Assembly: GCF_000276665.1 (NCBI RefSeq)
Contig: NW_004955476.1
Coordinates: forward strand, 7,511,679-7,575,678
DNA from: Chinchilla lanigera
Taxonomy: Eukaryota; Chordata; Mammalia; Rodentia; Chinchillidae
DNA: 64,000 bases
Direction: 5' to 3'
Within the stretch, counting starts at the first letter, position 1. Each line of letters starts with the position of its first letter. The notes under the pieces were generated by a model. The model saw only the letters and a program-made list of their open reading frames with translations, was not told where the DNA came from and made no database searches. Made by a program: the position numbers and the translations under genes. This document shows positions 1 to 11,010 of the stretch, piece after piece.

Positions 1-469
1 TGTGTTAACACTGCATGCTAGGAAGCTCTGTGGAAGGGGCCTTGGGGGAGGGCACAACAGTAAGAAAGTTAGGATCCTAATATTATTAGAGTACCAGGTA
101 TGATTTAGAGTCGTTTCAGCTAGGTCTCTCCAGAAAGAGCCCTTCTGGTGGTGAAGGGCTTCATCCTCCCAGGTAATTTCCTCTAATGTGCCACTCCAAA
201 CTCAGCCCTCATTTTTTTCTGTTTTCCCAACTCCTTAAGCCTCATCAGAGGCTGCTGAGCAATCCTTTTGAACACAAGAAAGCAGATCATTATCGTCATT
301 ATGCTGTTACCCTTGAAGGAAGCATGTAAAGAGGCTGGCAGGAGATGCATAATTTAAGAAAACACAGAAACTTGAGCTGCATAATAGCCCCTTGATCCTC
401 CCAACTGCCACTAAATCTAATTGAGAATAAATCTATGTAGTGTACACACCAATGTGCCTATTATGGGAT

Positions 470-602
470 TGTTTCCACATCTCCCATCTGACTGTAAACT
501 CCATAATATTAGGGAGCACATCTCTTTGCTCAGCAGGGTAAAACTCAGGGCTTGTGTATTATCAAGCACAGAGTACTTGTGCTTAGGAATCGAATGAGCA
601 CG
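470..602 (+). repeat. L2 LINE 3'-end fragment
   Basis: The stretch follows the order of the L2 3' end: a 'gactgtaaactccataa' block, a gap matching the 'gggagcacatctct' position, then the 'agcacagagtacttgtgcttaggaat' tail. L2 is an ancient CR1-type retrotransposon and such pieces are inactive. It is short and diverged, so the family call is moderate. Confidence 0.5.
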
Positions 603-940
603 TAAGTCATGTTTCCAGGGTATTTCTCATGTCTACTTACTGCTGTCCATGTATGCTCATGATCTCATACCAGGCATCCTCTGTACTGCAACTATCTTCC
701 CTAAAGACCCATATTGCTAGAGGTTGGCTTCTCATTACTCAGGCTTTACCTGGCCCCCAGGTTAAGGCAGAGTCATTCTTCAATCTCCCCCTCGGTCTTC
801 CAGCTGTTCCTCAGATTCTGCTGTCCTTCTTATCACTGAGCTGCCCACCCTGCTAGCAAAGTGCCTGCACAGCCCTCTTAGATACTGTAGTGCAATGGCC
901 ACAAACATCTCCCTTTTGTTACTGATAAGGATTTAGTATC
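603..940. other. unassigned noncoding stretch
   Basis: No repeat family, RNA gene or convincing exon is seen. A 75-codon open frame on the plus strand (629-856) has no recognisable domain and is within the length expected by chance. Confidence 0.5.
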
Positions 941-1004
941 TGCACTCATGCGGTGTTTCACTTCACTTCCAATGCACTCATGGGGTGTTTCACTTCACTT
1001 GCAA
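941..1004. repeat. 32-bp direct tandem duplication (two units)
   Basis: Unit 1 is 941-972 and unit 2 is 973-1004. They differ at two positions by direct alignment, both C in the first unit and G in the second (951/983 and 969/1001). The unit contains 'ggtgtttcacttcactt'. It is not part of any repeat recognised here and looks like a recent local duplication. Confidence 0.9.
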
Positions 1005-1034
1005 TTCTAAGTCCAGGAGGTTGGACTGAAGGAA

Positions 1035-1205
1035 GCATCTGGGACACGGAGAATCAGACATGCATTAATTTTGGTGTTGCCATTGACTCACTACTCCTCT
1101 ATCTAGAGAAGTTGGTTTAACTTCTAGGCTTTGGTTTCTTCTGTAAAATGGGGTGAAGACCACCAACTTACACAAATACTGCTTAGCACAGTGCTGAGCT
1201 TCTCT
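1035..1205 (+). repeat. MIR SINE fragment
   Basis: The order fits a sense MIR: a pyrimidine-rich core, then 'tctgtaaaatggggtgaagacca', then 'gcttagcacagtgctgag'. MIR is an inactive mammal-wide tRNA-derived SINE. The 5' A/B-box part is degraded. Confidence 0.6.
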
Positions 1206-1764
1206 GAGCTGCTGCATGTCCATATTCATCCTGTCCTATGTAGTCCCTGAGTCCCTGCACACCTCTGATTTAAGGTTTCTTAACTTTAGCATTACTTTAG
1301 GCCACACACTTCTATGCTGTGGAGTCTGACTTGTGCATGTGAGGAGGTTTAGAAGCAGCACCAGTCCCTACTTAGTAGCTGTCACTGGCCTTCTGTAATG
1401 GTTGTAACCACAAAAATGTCCACAGATAATATTAAGCACAATGAAAGACAAACTTGCTCCAGGTGAAAGCCAATGTTTTAACCATAAAAATTCAATTTCT
1501 CAAACTCACTCTTCAAATTTAAATTACTTCTAGTACCTGAACATATCATGGCCAGTTGGGAAGGTTTAAGGTTTCTTTTAACAGTTTACTATCCTTCTAC
1601 CTTTACTCATTCATTTGTAAGATTCCCAAGTTAAGGTTTTCAAAATGTATTTGTGCTCTGATCCACATCCAGCCTTGTAAAGTTTTGTCTTAAGTATAGT
1701 AAGCATCAATATTTGCTGAACGAATGAATGGTTTAACCCATCCATTCTTCCCTGTGTATCTACC

Positions 1765-1885
1765 CAAGGGTTATGAAGCATATCTGCCACCTAAGACAAA
1801 AAAGATGAACACCACACCCACCTTATTCTGGTAGCTTGGAGCCTAATGAGAGAGACAAAATTTTGTAAGCAATTAATAGAACACC
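1765..1885 (-). repeat. probable L2 fragment, antisense, interrupted by MLT1
   Basis: The antisense L2 order 'gatgaacacc', 'ccttattctggtagcttggagcctaatgag', then 'agacaaaa' can be followed, corresponding to the usual 'ccctgccctcatggagcttacattctagtgg'. Sequence after the next element (2295-2440, e.g. 'atgaagaaatgctctggg') may continue the same L2, which would make the MLT1 a nested insertion. Confidence 0.4.
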
Positions 1886-1889
1886 AGTA

Positions 1890-2275
1890 GTGTTGTGCTG
1901 GGGCTGTCAAAATACCACACATCGGGTGCTTTGAACAAGAGAAATTTGTTCTCTCATAGTTTTGGAGGCCAGATGCCCAAGATTAAGGCCTGGGGGCAGT
2001 CTAGCTTCTTGTAAAGCCTCAAGAGGAGGATTTTTCCTTTGTCTTCCAGGTTTTGGTAGCCAAAAGTATGCGTTGGCTTGTTGCTGCCTAACTAGTCCTT
2101 CTTTGTCTTCATAAGGTCATTTTCTCCTATGGATGTCTGTACCTTTGTCTCATCTTACAAGGACATCAGTCATACTGGATTAATGACCTCCCCTTCCTCC
2201 TTTAGGATCTTATATTAATTATATCTGCAAAGACTGGATTTCTAAAGGCAAGCACATTCTGAGACACAGAAGGAA
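1890..2275 (-). mobile_element. MLT1-type MaLR solo LTR, antisense
   Basis: Reading antisense, the MLT1 landmarks occur in order: 'gctgtcaaaataccacacat', 'agaaatttgttctctcatag', 'ttttggaggccaga', 'atcttacaaggacatcagtc', 'atactggattaatgacctcc', 'aaagactggatttctaaagg' and 'acattctgaga'. MLT1 LTRs are non-autonomous ERVL-MaLR relics found in all placental mammals. There is no internal region, so it is a solo LTR. It is heavily diverged. Confidence 0.75.
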
Positions 2276-2299
2276 AAGACCTACACATAAGCTTGAGCA

Positions 2300-3360
2300 G
2301 GATACAATTAAAATCGTAACAGTACTACACTTGAAAACAAGGGTATGAAGAAATGCTCTGGGATTAAGAGGAAGAAGAGTGAAATTATAACTTGAGTGGA
2401 TGAAAGTGAGGGACCATTGGGACTGGCTGCCTACAGGGACATTAAATGATGAATAGACTTGCCAGGGACAGGGTAAAGAGTAGCTATGTCAAGCCAAAGA
2501 GCATAAACAACACAAACTAATGGGTCAGCCCACAGATGCGCATAGACAATCACCAGAGATTGGTCACCCAATACCTATTAGCTTATCCTAGTTCTTGCTG
2601 ACTCTAAACATTAATCTGAAAGCCTTCCTCAATGCAGCGTTCCAGACAGCTTCAGCTAGTCAAGTGTTTGGGACATTCAAGACAAAACTGACTTGCAGGG
2701 ATATTCATTTAGGTAACTGTGCATTGTTCATGTGGCTAGCACATAGGGTCTACAGTGTGGTGGGGAGACAAGGAGATAAACTCAGTTGTTAAAATTTTGC
2801 ACTGACCCAAGCTTAGTCATTTTTGAGTTTTGGATTTTTTCAACCTTATGTTCTATGCAATTTCTGTCTTTCAGTAGCCATCTCCATTTCCTATTCCACT
2901 TAAGGTGGTCTAATCAAGCTTCCTACCTTGAAGTCAAGAGTCCTTCCTATACAGGGAAGCTCATCATGAGTGTATCAGTCATTTGTCTTCTTCCTGCATA
3001 ACAGAATTATCATGAATTTAGCTGTTTAAAATTAAAAGTTCTGTAGATGGGAAGTCCAAGTGCAACATGGCCTGATTTTCTGTTCACTGTCTCACCGGTC
3101 CGGTGTGGTGCGGTTCACCTTTGGCTCTGGTTCTCTCAAGCTTTCCTGCTGCTAGAAGAATTCATGTCCTTACAGTTGTAGGATTGAAGTCCTCATTTTC
3201 CTGTTAGTCACTGAACAGAGACTAGAAGCTTCAGCAGCTCCCTGCCTGTGGTCCCCAAGGGCAGTCCACAAAGTAGGTGTTCATTTTCTTTCACACCAGA
3301 GTTCATCCTTCTGATTGCCTTTTCTTCCGTGAACCCAAAGCTGAGTTTCATTAGATTAGG
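2300..3360. other. unassigned noncoding stretch
   Basis: Apart from a possible L2 continuation in the first 150 bases, no repeat or gene is recognised. The two open frames here (2595-2792 and 2786-3001, plus) have no domain and no start or splice context. Confidence 0.45.
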
Positions 3361-3365
3361 TCCAA

Positions 3366-3560
3366 GCTGGGTGTGATGGAGAATGCCTGAAATCCCGGCT
3401 TTCTGAGAGGCAAAGGCAGGTGGATCACAAGCTCACATCTCACCTGGGAAACTTACGGGAGACTGTCTCATAATTTAACAATAAAAATTCAAAAAGGGCT
3501 GGGGATGTAACTCAGTGCAAGGACCCTGGGTTCAACTCCCAGTACTAAAACAAATAGGTA
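3366..3560 (+). repeat. B1 + ID dimeric SINE
   Basis: The left part (about 3366-3478) is a 7SL-like B1: 'tgggtgtgatggagaatgcc', 'gagaggcaaaggcaggtgga', 'gagactgtctca'. A short A-rich linker follows, then an ID monomer (3497-3556): 'ggctggggatgtaactcagt', 'aaggaccctgggttcaactc', ending A-rich. B1-ID dimers are known from several non-muroid rodent lineages, which is useful for placing the organism. Both halves are diverged, and the ID half lacks part of the region between the A and B boxes. Confidence 0.7.
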
Positions 3561-3998
3561 AAGTTCACCCATTGTGTGGCCTTTTGGCATAAAATGTAAC
3601 AGAATCATAGAGTGGCATCTCATCGCATTGACAAGAGTCACCCATACCTAGAGGAGAGTATTGCACAAGGACGAGGGACTTTGGGGTCATCTTAGAATTC
3701 TACCTGACACAGGGTACAGTCTAGCGAGAACGTCAGATCTGAGGGCAGACCTGTGACTCCTTATAACCTTAGCTGATATGATTTTACCACTCTGGCTTGT
3801 GATTTCTTATGCAAAATAAACTAAAAGTCCTTTAGAAGCAGACTTGTGTCCACTGCCTCTTGGAACCTCTTGAAGGTTTTTCTGAAGCAGATTGGATTTT
3901 ACACTTCTAGCTCTTTACCTAGAATAGGTAACAAACACACTAGAGGGGAACAAAAGATGACTGAAGGTGGAGAGGATGGACCACTCTTGTCTATTCTA
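3561..3998. other. unassigned noncoding stretch
   Basis: No gene or repeat recognised between the B1-ID dimer and the MLT1 copy. Confidence 0.4.
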
Positions 3999-3999
3999 T

Positions 4000-4210
4000 A
4001 CTAAGGGCCAGTCCTGAGATTTCAGTTTCACTGTACCATGTGAGGACACAGGGAGAAGGCGCCATCTGTCAATCTGAGAGCAGGTCCTCCTCAAACAGTG
4101 AATCAGCTGGGTTCTTGACCCTGGACTTCCAGAACAATAAGCAATAAATTCCTGTGGCAAACTTTTCAGTTTACGGCATTTTACTGTAACAGCCTGATGA
4201 AACTATGACT
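4000..4210 (+). mobile_element. MLT1-type LTR fragment (3' part)
   Basis: Sense-strand MLT1 landmarks in order: 'ccatgtgaggacacagggag', 'aaggcgccatctgtcaatct', 'ttcttgaccctggacttcca', 'gaacaataagcaataaattc' (the R/polyadenylation area) and 'ttactgtaacagcctgatga'. Only the 3' part is visible. It lies opposite in orientation to the MLT1 about 2 kb upstream. Confidence 0.7.
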
Positions 4211-4214
4211 CTGC

Positions 4215-4930
4215 GTGCGACACTGATCTCCTCCTAGATTTCTGCCACTCTCCAGCTATTCCAAGCAAAGCGCTAAACGAACTAAATCACAGTTAATGTC
4301 TTCAGCTTTGTGCACAGTGCCACTATTGCCACTGGCAAGAATGATGCTCCACTGAGCTCCACGTGGTGCAGGTTCTAAATGCATTCATCAGCTCAGCGTG
4401 AATCACCTCATCCTTTCACAGCCTCTGCATCTTATGGAGATTTTCATACCATCTATTGCAGTATAGATGCTTTCATAGTATAGACTCATGGCAGAGAGTT
4501 TTAGCTGATCTCCCCATTTTTCCTCTCATTTAGTCAGATCTAAATGAGAGGAACTGAGGGCCTCCCTCTTCCTCTGCCGCATTCATGCCGGTCGTTGTCC
4601 ATGGCAACTCCATGGGGCAGCTGGGTCGTTTGGTAAGTTCTGCTTGAGTTTTTTACAAACAAGCGGGAAGGATAAGTCCTCAGGGCTGTGAGTTCCATTC
4701 ACAGGGTGTTCACCAGCAGCCAGCTGCAATAGGCACCTATGCAATCCCACTTCCTCTTTCAGATTTGTCCTTGTTCCTTGTGTACTTTCTGCACGTACAA
4801 ATGCATGGAGAGAGCGTGGAAAGGCTGAGCAGGTGGAGATGCACAAGTATTTCCTGCACTAACAGTGCTTCTTCCCTCCGGTTCCTTTTTGGAGAAACTA
4901 CTTATGTCCTTCCCTTCTTGGAGGAAGTGT
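4215..4930. other. unassigned noncoding stretch
   Basis: No repeat or exon is recognised. Open frames on both strands between 4583 and 5025 overlap one another and partly translate the neighbouring ID SINE, so I do not treat them as genes. Confidence 0.45.
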
Positions 4931-4937
4931 TTTGTGT

Positions 4938-5022
4938 TATTATTTTTTGGTGGTGCTGGGGATTGAACCCAGGACCTTGTGTACGCTAGACAAGTGCTCT
5001 GCCACTCAGCCATATCCAAATC
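4938..5022 (-). repeat. ID SINE, antisense (older subfamily)
   Basis: Antisense ID: T-rich start, 'ggtgctggggattgaaccca' (reverse of the B-box half), 'aagtgctctgccactcagcc' (reverse of the A-box half). The 'gaacccaggaccttgtgtac' diagnostic differs from the younger copies at 14.4, 22.0, 62.7 and 62.9 kb, which read 'gaactc(a/g)(c/t)gacct'. Confidence 0.8.
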
Positions 5023-5069
5023 CATCTCCTTCCATGAATAATGCTTCTCTCATCCTCGGTGAGTGGACA

Positions 5070-5980
5070 GGGAATTGTGTCACTGGCCAAGGGGAAGCTG
5101 AGTGGCTTGATTTGACGATAGAACCCTCCAACCACCTCCTTGGATTCTCTCTTCTTAGACCTTAGAACCCAAACTCATGACCTTCATACTTTCAACATTA
5201 GACTTTAAAGGGAATAAGGGAATGGTGAGGCAAGAACTACATTCAGGCTGTTTTCACAGAGAACCAGGCATAATCAGAGAGACCAACAGAGTGACAGAGG
5301 GCAAGAGAATACTGAAATGTGACCAAAACAGCAGAGATGAAAGTCTGTAGTGTTCACCTCAAATCAAGCCTCGGTCCTGGCACATGGAGGAGTTGAAATG
5401 TTTGCTGAGTGACTGCCGGAATCATCTCTCTCTAAAGAGATGGAGAGAGTAATCCTCTGGTTTCTTCCCTGCAACTTTTCTCCTTTAGACCCCTTGAGAT
5501 AGTTGGTGTTAGCACAGTACATTCTCCCTTTTGTTGTTTGGTTTCCTTAAGTGGACCCTCTTGCTTGCACCCCAGTGAGTCACAACTGAGACAACATGAG
5601 CACTCATCCCCGCCTCCTCCCTCTCCTAACTGGACACTGGCTCGGATCTTCCCAAAGAGGGCAGGTTGCTACATGTTGCATGCAAAAGTCTCTCCCTAAA
5701 ATTTACTAGTAGGATTTGTACCTCTCCATTTATATGACTTCTAGACTTCACAGAGGTGGTAAGCAATGATGAGACTGAAGTCCAGTTTCTCTTTGGAAGC
5801 CAATCTTAGGCCTAGTTTTGCATATGGTGCCCACTTAGAAGTCCTCACTGAGCCGTATCTGTGTGGCCCTTTGTTGCTGCAATGCAGGTCTCTTGTCCTC
5901 TGTCGTTCACACTTGCTTACTTAATACTCAAAGTATGGGAAGTAATGTTCTAGATGGTGGGAAGACAGGGTGAAGTGTTC
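5070..5980. other. unassigned noncoding stretch with a possible L2/MIR tail
   Basis: Around 5350-5430 a 'cctggcacatggaggagttg ... tgctgagtga' block resembles an L2 or MIR tail. Otherwise nothing recognisable. Confidence 0.35.
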
Positions 5981-5985
5981 TGTCA

Positions 5986-6066
5986 GTGTTTGGTGGTGCA
6001 GGGGATCGAACCCAGGGACTCATGTATGCTAGACAAGTGCTTTACCACTGAGCTGTACCCCAGTCT
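5986..6066 (-). repeat. ID SINE, antisense (older subfamily)
   Basis: 'tttggtggtgcaggggatcg', 'aacccagggactcatgtatg', 'ctagacaagtgctttaccac' and 'tgagctgtaccccag' give the full antisense ID body. It belongs to the same older class as the copy at 4938. The 'MVGRQGEVFCQ...' open frame (5954-6196) is simply this SINE translated. Confidence 0.8.
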
Positions 6067-6069
6067 GCC

Positions 6070-7003
6070 TGATTTCACAGAGAATGCTTCTCTCATCCTT
6101 GTTGTGTGGATGGAATTGTGCGACTGGCCACTGGTCTGCAAGGCCTTGAAGTGGGAACATGTTTGGGGTGTTGGAGGAACTCAAAGGCCAATGTAGAGAC
6201 CAGTGATTGAGGCCTCTGGTGAGGAACTGGTGAGGAATGACACCAAATACTAATTATGCTGCTTATTTACTCAAAAACTTTCAGGGACATCATAGTCATG
6301 GTAGGAAAAGGGAACGTAGTGTGAGGCAAAGAGCGTGGGACTTCCTGGTCAGTTCTGGGCTTGAAAGGAAGTTCCGCTGTTTCTGCGTCACCCAGTGCTG
6401 ATTCCTTCTGTCTCATTTCCCTCGCTTACAAGCTGTAGACCAAAATGAGAGGCTGAGGCAAAACGGATAAACTGACACGTGTCTAGTATGTGGCAAGCTG
6501 ACCGTCTCCACATCCCAGCCCTTCCATCTTCCTTGGCCTTATTCTTGCGCTGAACTCTATCCGTACTCCATTGCTCTGTGGGCTCTGTCAGATGCCTTTA
6601 GTCCACGCGGGCATGGTGAATGCTGTCCTGGTAGTCCTTACTCATTTTTTCATTCCTCGAACAAGGACTACCATCAATTTTCCTTAAAGCCCCCACCACT
6701 GGAAGTTGTGGTTTCACGTTGGAGATGATCTACCAGTATAGGACTCCCTCTTGGGCTGGACTTTCCCCCAGAGCAATGCTTCCAAGCATCTCATTCGCCC
6801 GGGATGTCCAGGCTCCCACACAGGCTTGCTTCATGAGGAAAATGTCATAAATAATAGCTGGAAGAAAAGGAGAAAGTGCATCTACTGTCTGTTCAATCAG
6901 ATTTTACTCTCCCAGAGACATTTTTCCCCTTGGGGAATTCCAATGACCTCAGTATTAGTTACATTGATATGAACTTTATGTAAGACTCTATGCTTATTTC
7001 TGG
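6070..7003. other. unassigned noncoding stretch
   Basis: No repeat, RNA or exon recognised. A short local direct repeat 'ctggtgaggaa' occurs twice near 6215-6240. Confidence 0.4.
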
Positions 7004-7004
7004 G

Positions 7005-7135
7005 TGGTAGGTGAAGAAGAAAGCTCTGTGAAGTCAGGGATCACTTTATTTTCCATCTCTATATCACTAGTGCTTAGCATAATGCTTGACACTTAATTAG
7101 TTTACTTACCAAATATCGGTGAATGGAAGTAAGCT
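7005..7135 (+). repeat. L2 LINE 3'-end fragment
   Basis: The order 'gtgaagtcagggatcacttt', 'tccatctctatatcactagt', 'gcttagcataatgcttgaca' and a tail with 'gtgaatggaagt' matches the L2 3' untranslated end. Confidence 0.6.
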
Positions 7136-7139
7136 AAGA

Positions 7140-8680
7140 TATGATTTAAAATCTGAAGTATGTCTGAGTGTGCGTGTTGGGGGGGATTATGAAAAAGAAT
7201 AATCTTAGACATTTTGGTAACTCCACAGTGAGACTTTTAGAAAACACTTTTTTTTTTTTCTTTCTGCCCAACACACAGAAAGGAGGGCTCTGAAAGGAGG
7301 CTCTTTTGGAAACTGTCTGGGTGAGGTGTCACTTGGGAATGGGCAGCACTGTGGAAACATCCCCCTCTTCCATTTGGGGAATACTGATGGGAAGGTTGAT
7401 GGTTGATGGGAGGGTTCATGTGTAAAAGACAGAGACAAAGAGCTGTGATTCCTCTGGGAGGACCTTAAAGCCTTCCTCCTCCCTCCTGGCTCTCGTTGCT
7501 TGGAGAAAGCACATTCCAAGACCAGATACCATCTGACACCCCGCTGAGACCAAAGCTACATGGGCTTGAGACACACGGTTCTGATTTTCTGGGAGACTGC
7601 TTTTCAAAGGACAAAAGTACCTCCCCTGCATTCGGGCCTATTTCAGCATGGCTCAGGGCTCTCTCCAGGGAGGACTTCCACACCCACCTGCACAGCACGG
7701 TGTGGACAGAGTGGACCCCAGGCCTAGTGGAAGCATCTTCCCACCATGCTCAGGGCGGGGTCCCTCGAGGTAACACATCTGGGGCTGTGGAAACCCTGTG
7801 GACACATGGTGGTCATGAAGAGCTGGTCTCATCAGAGTCTCTCCCAAAGCATCCACTTTCACCATGTATGAAATTGCTCAGAGGCGCTCTGTCTGAGAAA
7901 GCCCTACAGCCCAGAGGAGTTAGGGGATGCAGTTGTAGTCACCAAAAACTCAACCATGTGGTGGCCTGATGGCAGACATTCACCTCCAGAATGAGGTTGA
8001 ACTACATCTGCTGGTGGTTGAAGCCATCCAGTATTCTGGTAGGCAACCCAACCAAGATGCTTTCAAAGAATAAGGTGAAGCACCTCTTCCCAAAGGTAAC
8101 TGGTGTCTCTTACAGTGGCAGCCTTCTGGGCCTCCCATTCCGTCTTAGGTCTTTCCCCGAGAAAGGCTCTCAAACAAGGGTCTGCCTCTTCAGACCCAGG
8201 CTGAAGAGGAAGCAGCAGGCTGGAAGCCTCAAGCCCAAACTGGCCTCCCCTGAGTGGAGACTGTGGTGACTTTAGTGTCAGCAGGGTCCTGTGGGAATTG
8301 TAATCCCCACACTATCCGAGAACCTTGGCAAAGGAAAGCACCCAGCCCATCCCGCCGGTCGTTATGCGCTATGTCCAGTGGCAGCCAGCAGTGCTGCCTC
8401 TTCAGAAGTGAACCAGCAAATGGACCAGGATTTTAATCTGCAGCTTTCTGCTTCTTCTCTCCCACTTTTGCTTCCTTCTTCAATTGTCTCCTCTCTCCCT
8501 CACTCTTCTTGTCTTGTTAGTCCCTCACCTAGAATTGCCAGTGTTTAAGTATGCAGTCATTCGACTGTACTTAAAAGCACAGATCTGAAGTTAGACTATT
8601 TCAGTTTCCCTAGGTGCAAATTAATAGCCCTAGGGTCCTAGGATTATTGTAAATTTTAAGTGATGTAATTTATTTCCTCA
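7140..8680. other. unassigned 1.5-kb stretch with overlapping open frames
   Basis: No known repeat is recognised. Open frames overlap on both strands (for example 7496-7969 plus, 157 codons; 7205-7519 minus, 104 codons), none with a domain, signal peptide or transmembrane segment I can identify. GC content is higher than in the flanks, which lengthens chance open frames. Confidence 0.4.
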
Positions 8681-8687
8681 ACAAACC

Positions 8688-8870
8688 TTTATAGGTGCTT
8701 CATGCCAGATTCTTTTCTAAGGCCTGTACAAATATTAACTCATTTAATTCTCATTTTAGCCCTCTGAGAAGTGCTACTACTTTTTCTCATTTTACAGGTG
8801 TGGGAACTGAGGTACACATAAGTTCAGTAATTTGCCCAGTGTCATAAGGAGGAAGGTCTAAGAAATAACC
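8688..8870 (-). repeat. MIR SINE, antisense
   Basis: Antisense MIR landmarks in order: 'caacaaacctttataggtgc', 'ttaactcatttaattctcat', 'ctcattttacaggtgtggga', 'actgaggtacacataagttc', 'agtaatttgcccagtgtcat'. This is one of the clearest MIR copies in the window. Confidence 0.8.
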
Positions 8871-9034
8871 CCAAATGTCTGATCCCAGCTGTGTTAAGTG
8901 TTAAAGAGACAAGGAGGATTTGAGGACAGACATCAGCGGTCTTCAAGTCTAGCTCTAGTCTAGAATAATCGGCAGGTTTACAAATCTGCTTATATTGAAT
9001 CATAACCTTCGGGCAGCCTCAGAAATCTGCTTGT

Positions 9035-9580
9035 TTGAAGCTTGACAGAGGAGCTTAGGATGAAACCAGGGTCGAGAGTGACAGCTCGGAAAGGCATAGC
9101 TAGGGGAGGGGCAGCCCGGGCTGAGGAAACAGCGCGGAGGAAGGCAGAAGGCAGGAAAGGGGAGGCACCGCTGGGGAGTGCTGGCTGCTCCAGTTTGGCT
9201 GCAATGTTTAAGGCTCAGGCAGACAGGGAGAGAGCCACAGCTGGGGGCAAGGCAGACACTCTGGAGCCAACAGGGAACAGGGCCTCAGTGTGTGCCGGTG
9301 CCGGGATCCAACTTCCCAGCCTCGGATCTTCCGAGCTTCTGCTTGAATGGACACGAGGGGCCAGAGGTTGCCAGGAGAGGCCCTGGGGAGTCAGCAAGAC
9401 AGTGGAGACCTGCACATCATGCGACATTTCTCTCCACCTATTTCTAAGAGATGAACCTGAAAAGGGAAAGCAAAGCTCTCCCCTTGGGTCCTGGGATGCC
9501 CTGCCAGTGGCTCGGTGGGTTGGGCTCACTCTAAGGATCCTTTTCTCCGATGACCTGCATTACCCCACTGAATAAGGCAG
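9035..9580. other. GC-richer unassigned patch with open frames on both strands
   Basis: GC rises relative to both flanks and several CpGs survive ('ccagggtcgagagtg', 'cagcgcggagg', 'gtgccgggatcc'). Open frames of 177 codons (9042-9575 plus) and 104 codons (9215-9529 minus) overlap, which argues that neither is selected. A noncoding exon or an enhancer is possible but unproven. Confidence 0.3.
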
Positions 9581-10435
9581 CAAACCTGCCTGCAATGTTG
9601 CTGTCTTTTGAAGAGCATGCTTGAAATACCCTCACATTCCTATAGACACTTATGAGGAGGGGATTACTTATTGCCTGCTAACGATAAGGAATCAGAACGT
9701 AACTCTGTAGAAAATAGGAGCTTTTGAAATTATTTGAGCCAGGGCCTGACACCATCATTTCTTTACCTTGGGATTCAGAGTGCTCATGTATCAATATGAA
9801 AATTCAGTGTTTTTCAAGGGTTTTTCACAGACATACAATCTCATTTGTTATGTGCCTCAGCACGTGAGCAAATTAAATCTTAAAGTATGTAGAGTAGTGT
9901 TTGTAGGTTCCGTGGCACGCTGGAAATCTGAAGGTGGGTGGTACTTTCACATGTGAGGCAGGAACTTCCTGTGTTGAACTCAGAAGTAGAACGGTAGGAT
10001 GTCCTTCTCTCTTTCTTTTTTTTGGTGAGATGAGCGTGTATCTTGATTAGCTAAGCTTGAAAAGGAGAACCTGTCTTTCAGGCACTGGGTGTCTGGAAAC
10101 CACGCAGATGTGAGCGCTTGCAGGCAGGGCTATCTCTGCTGGGAACCGGGTCTGCGGACATCACTTCCTCCCAGCCTGCTGCCCAGGGATGGATGTGGGG
10201 CCCACCTCAGCCAGCGTGGCATCCCAAGGGGCCCCGCTGCTCCTGGGCGGGAAGGTAATTAATGAACACGACAAGGGTGGTGAACACACTTGGGCATGGA
10301 GCACTCTGGTTAATAGTACGATTATCTTAGCTATCTTGTGTATATATACATATCATTTTCCCCCTTCCTTTTTTTCTCTTTTCCCCCATTCAGCTGTTCT
10401 TTCCTTTTGAGCAGTTTCTTTCCCTTTCACTATGT
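9581..10435. other. unassigned noncoding stretch
   Basis: No repeat or exon recognised. The sequence becomes T-rich toward the L1 at its right end. Confidence 0.4.
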
Positions 10436-11010
10436 GTATTGTACCTTTTAGATCTTATTTACTCTTTCAAGTTTTTACACTAAGGAGATAATACAATATT
10501 TACACATGTGGGTCTGATTTATTTCACTTATGAGTGTGGTCTCTAGTTGCATCCATTTACCTATAAAAGCCTCCAGTTTATCTTTCTTCATAGCTGAGTA
10601 GTATTCCATTGTATAAAAATACCACATCCTTTTTATCCATTCCTTGGTTGATGGGCATTGGGTTGTTTCCAAGATCTAGCTATGACAAATTGTGCTGCTG
10701 TAAACATGGATGCACATATATTGCTGTGCTATGATATTTTTATTTTTCTGGGAAAATATGCAGAAAGGGAATAGCTGGGTTGAATGGAAATTCTAATCCT
10801 TGTTTTTTGAGGAATCTCCAGACTGATTTCCACAGTGGTTGCTCCAGTCCATGTTCCCACCAACAGTGGAGAAGGGTTCCTCTTTCCCCACAGCCTCGCC
10901 AGCATTTGTTATTGGTTGATTTCTTGATGATAGCCATTCTTTCTGGGGAGAGATGAAATGTCAGTGTTGTTTTAGTTTGATTTTCTTTTAACCTTTCTTT
11001 TTCCAAAAAA
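10436..11010 (-). mobile_element. L1 LINE, antisense, ORF2 C-terminal tail (dead)
   Basis: The minus strand encodes pieces of the L1 ORF2 C-terminus in two frames. At 10740-11006 there is 'NNKCWRGCGERGTLLHCWWE' followed by 'LWKSVWRFLKKQGLEFPFNP'. At 10475-10672 there is 'EWIKRMWYFYTMEYYSAMKK'. In intact L1 these are one continuous frame, so the copy is broken between about 10672 and 10740. It is a 5'-truncated, inactive insertion with no reverse-transcriptase or endonuclease core. The same lineage recurs on the plus strand at 36530. Confidence 0.9.

Noticed and set aside
4932..5165. Open frame with 'VVLGIEPRTLC'
   Set aside because: It is an antisense ID SINE translated; similar peptides recur at 5954, 14208 and 21767.
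7496..7969. 157-codon plus-strand open frame
   Set aside because: No recognisable domain, no start context, overlapped by several minus-strand frames of similar length; likely a chance frame in GC-richer DNA.
10475..11006. Active L1
   Set aside because: Only the ORF2 C-terminal tail is present and it is split between frames.
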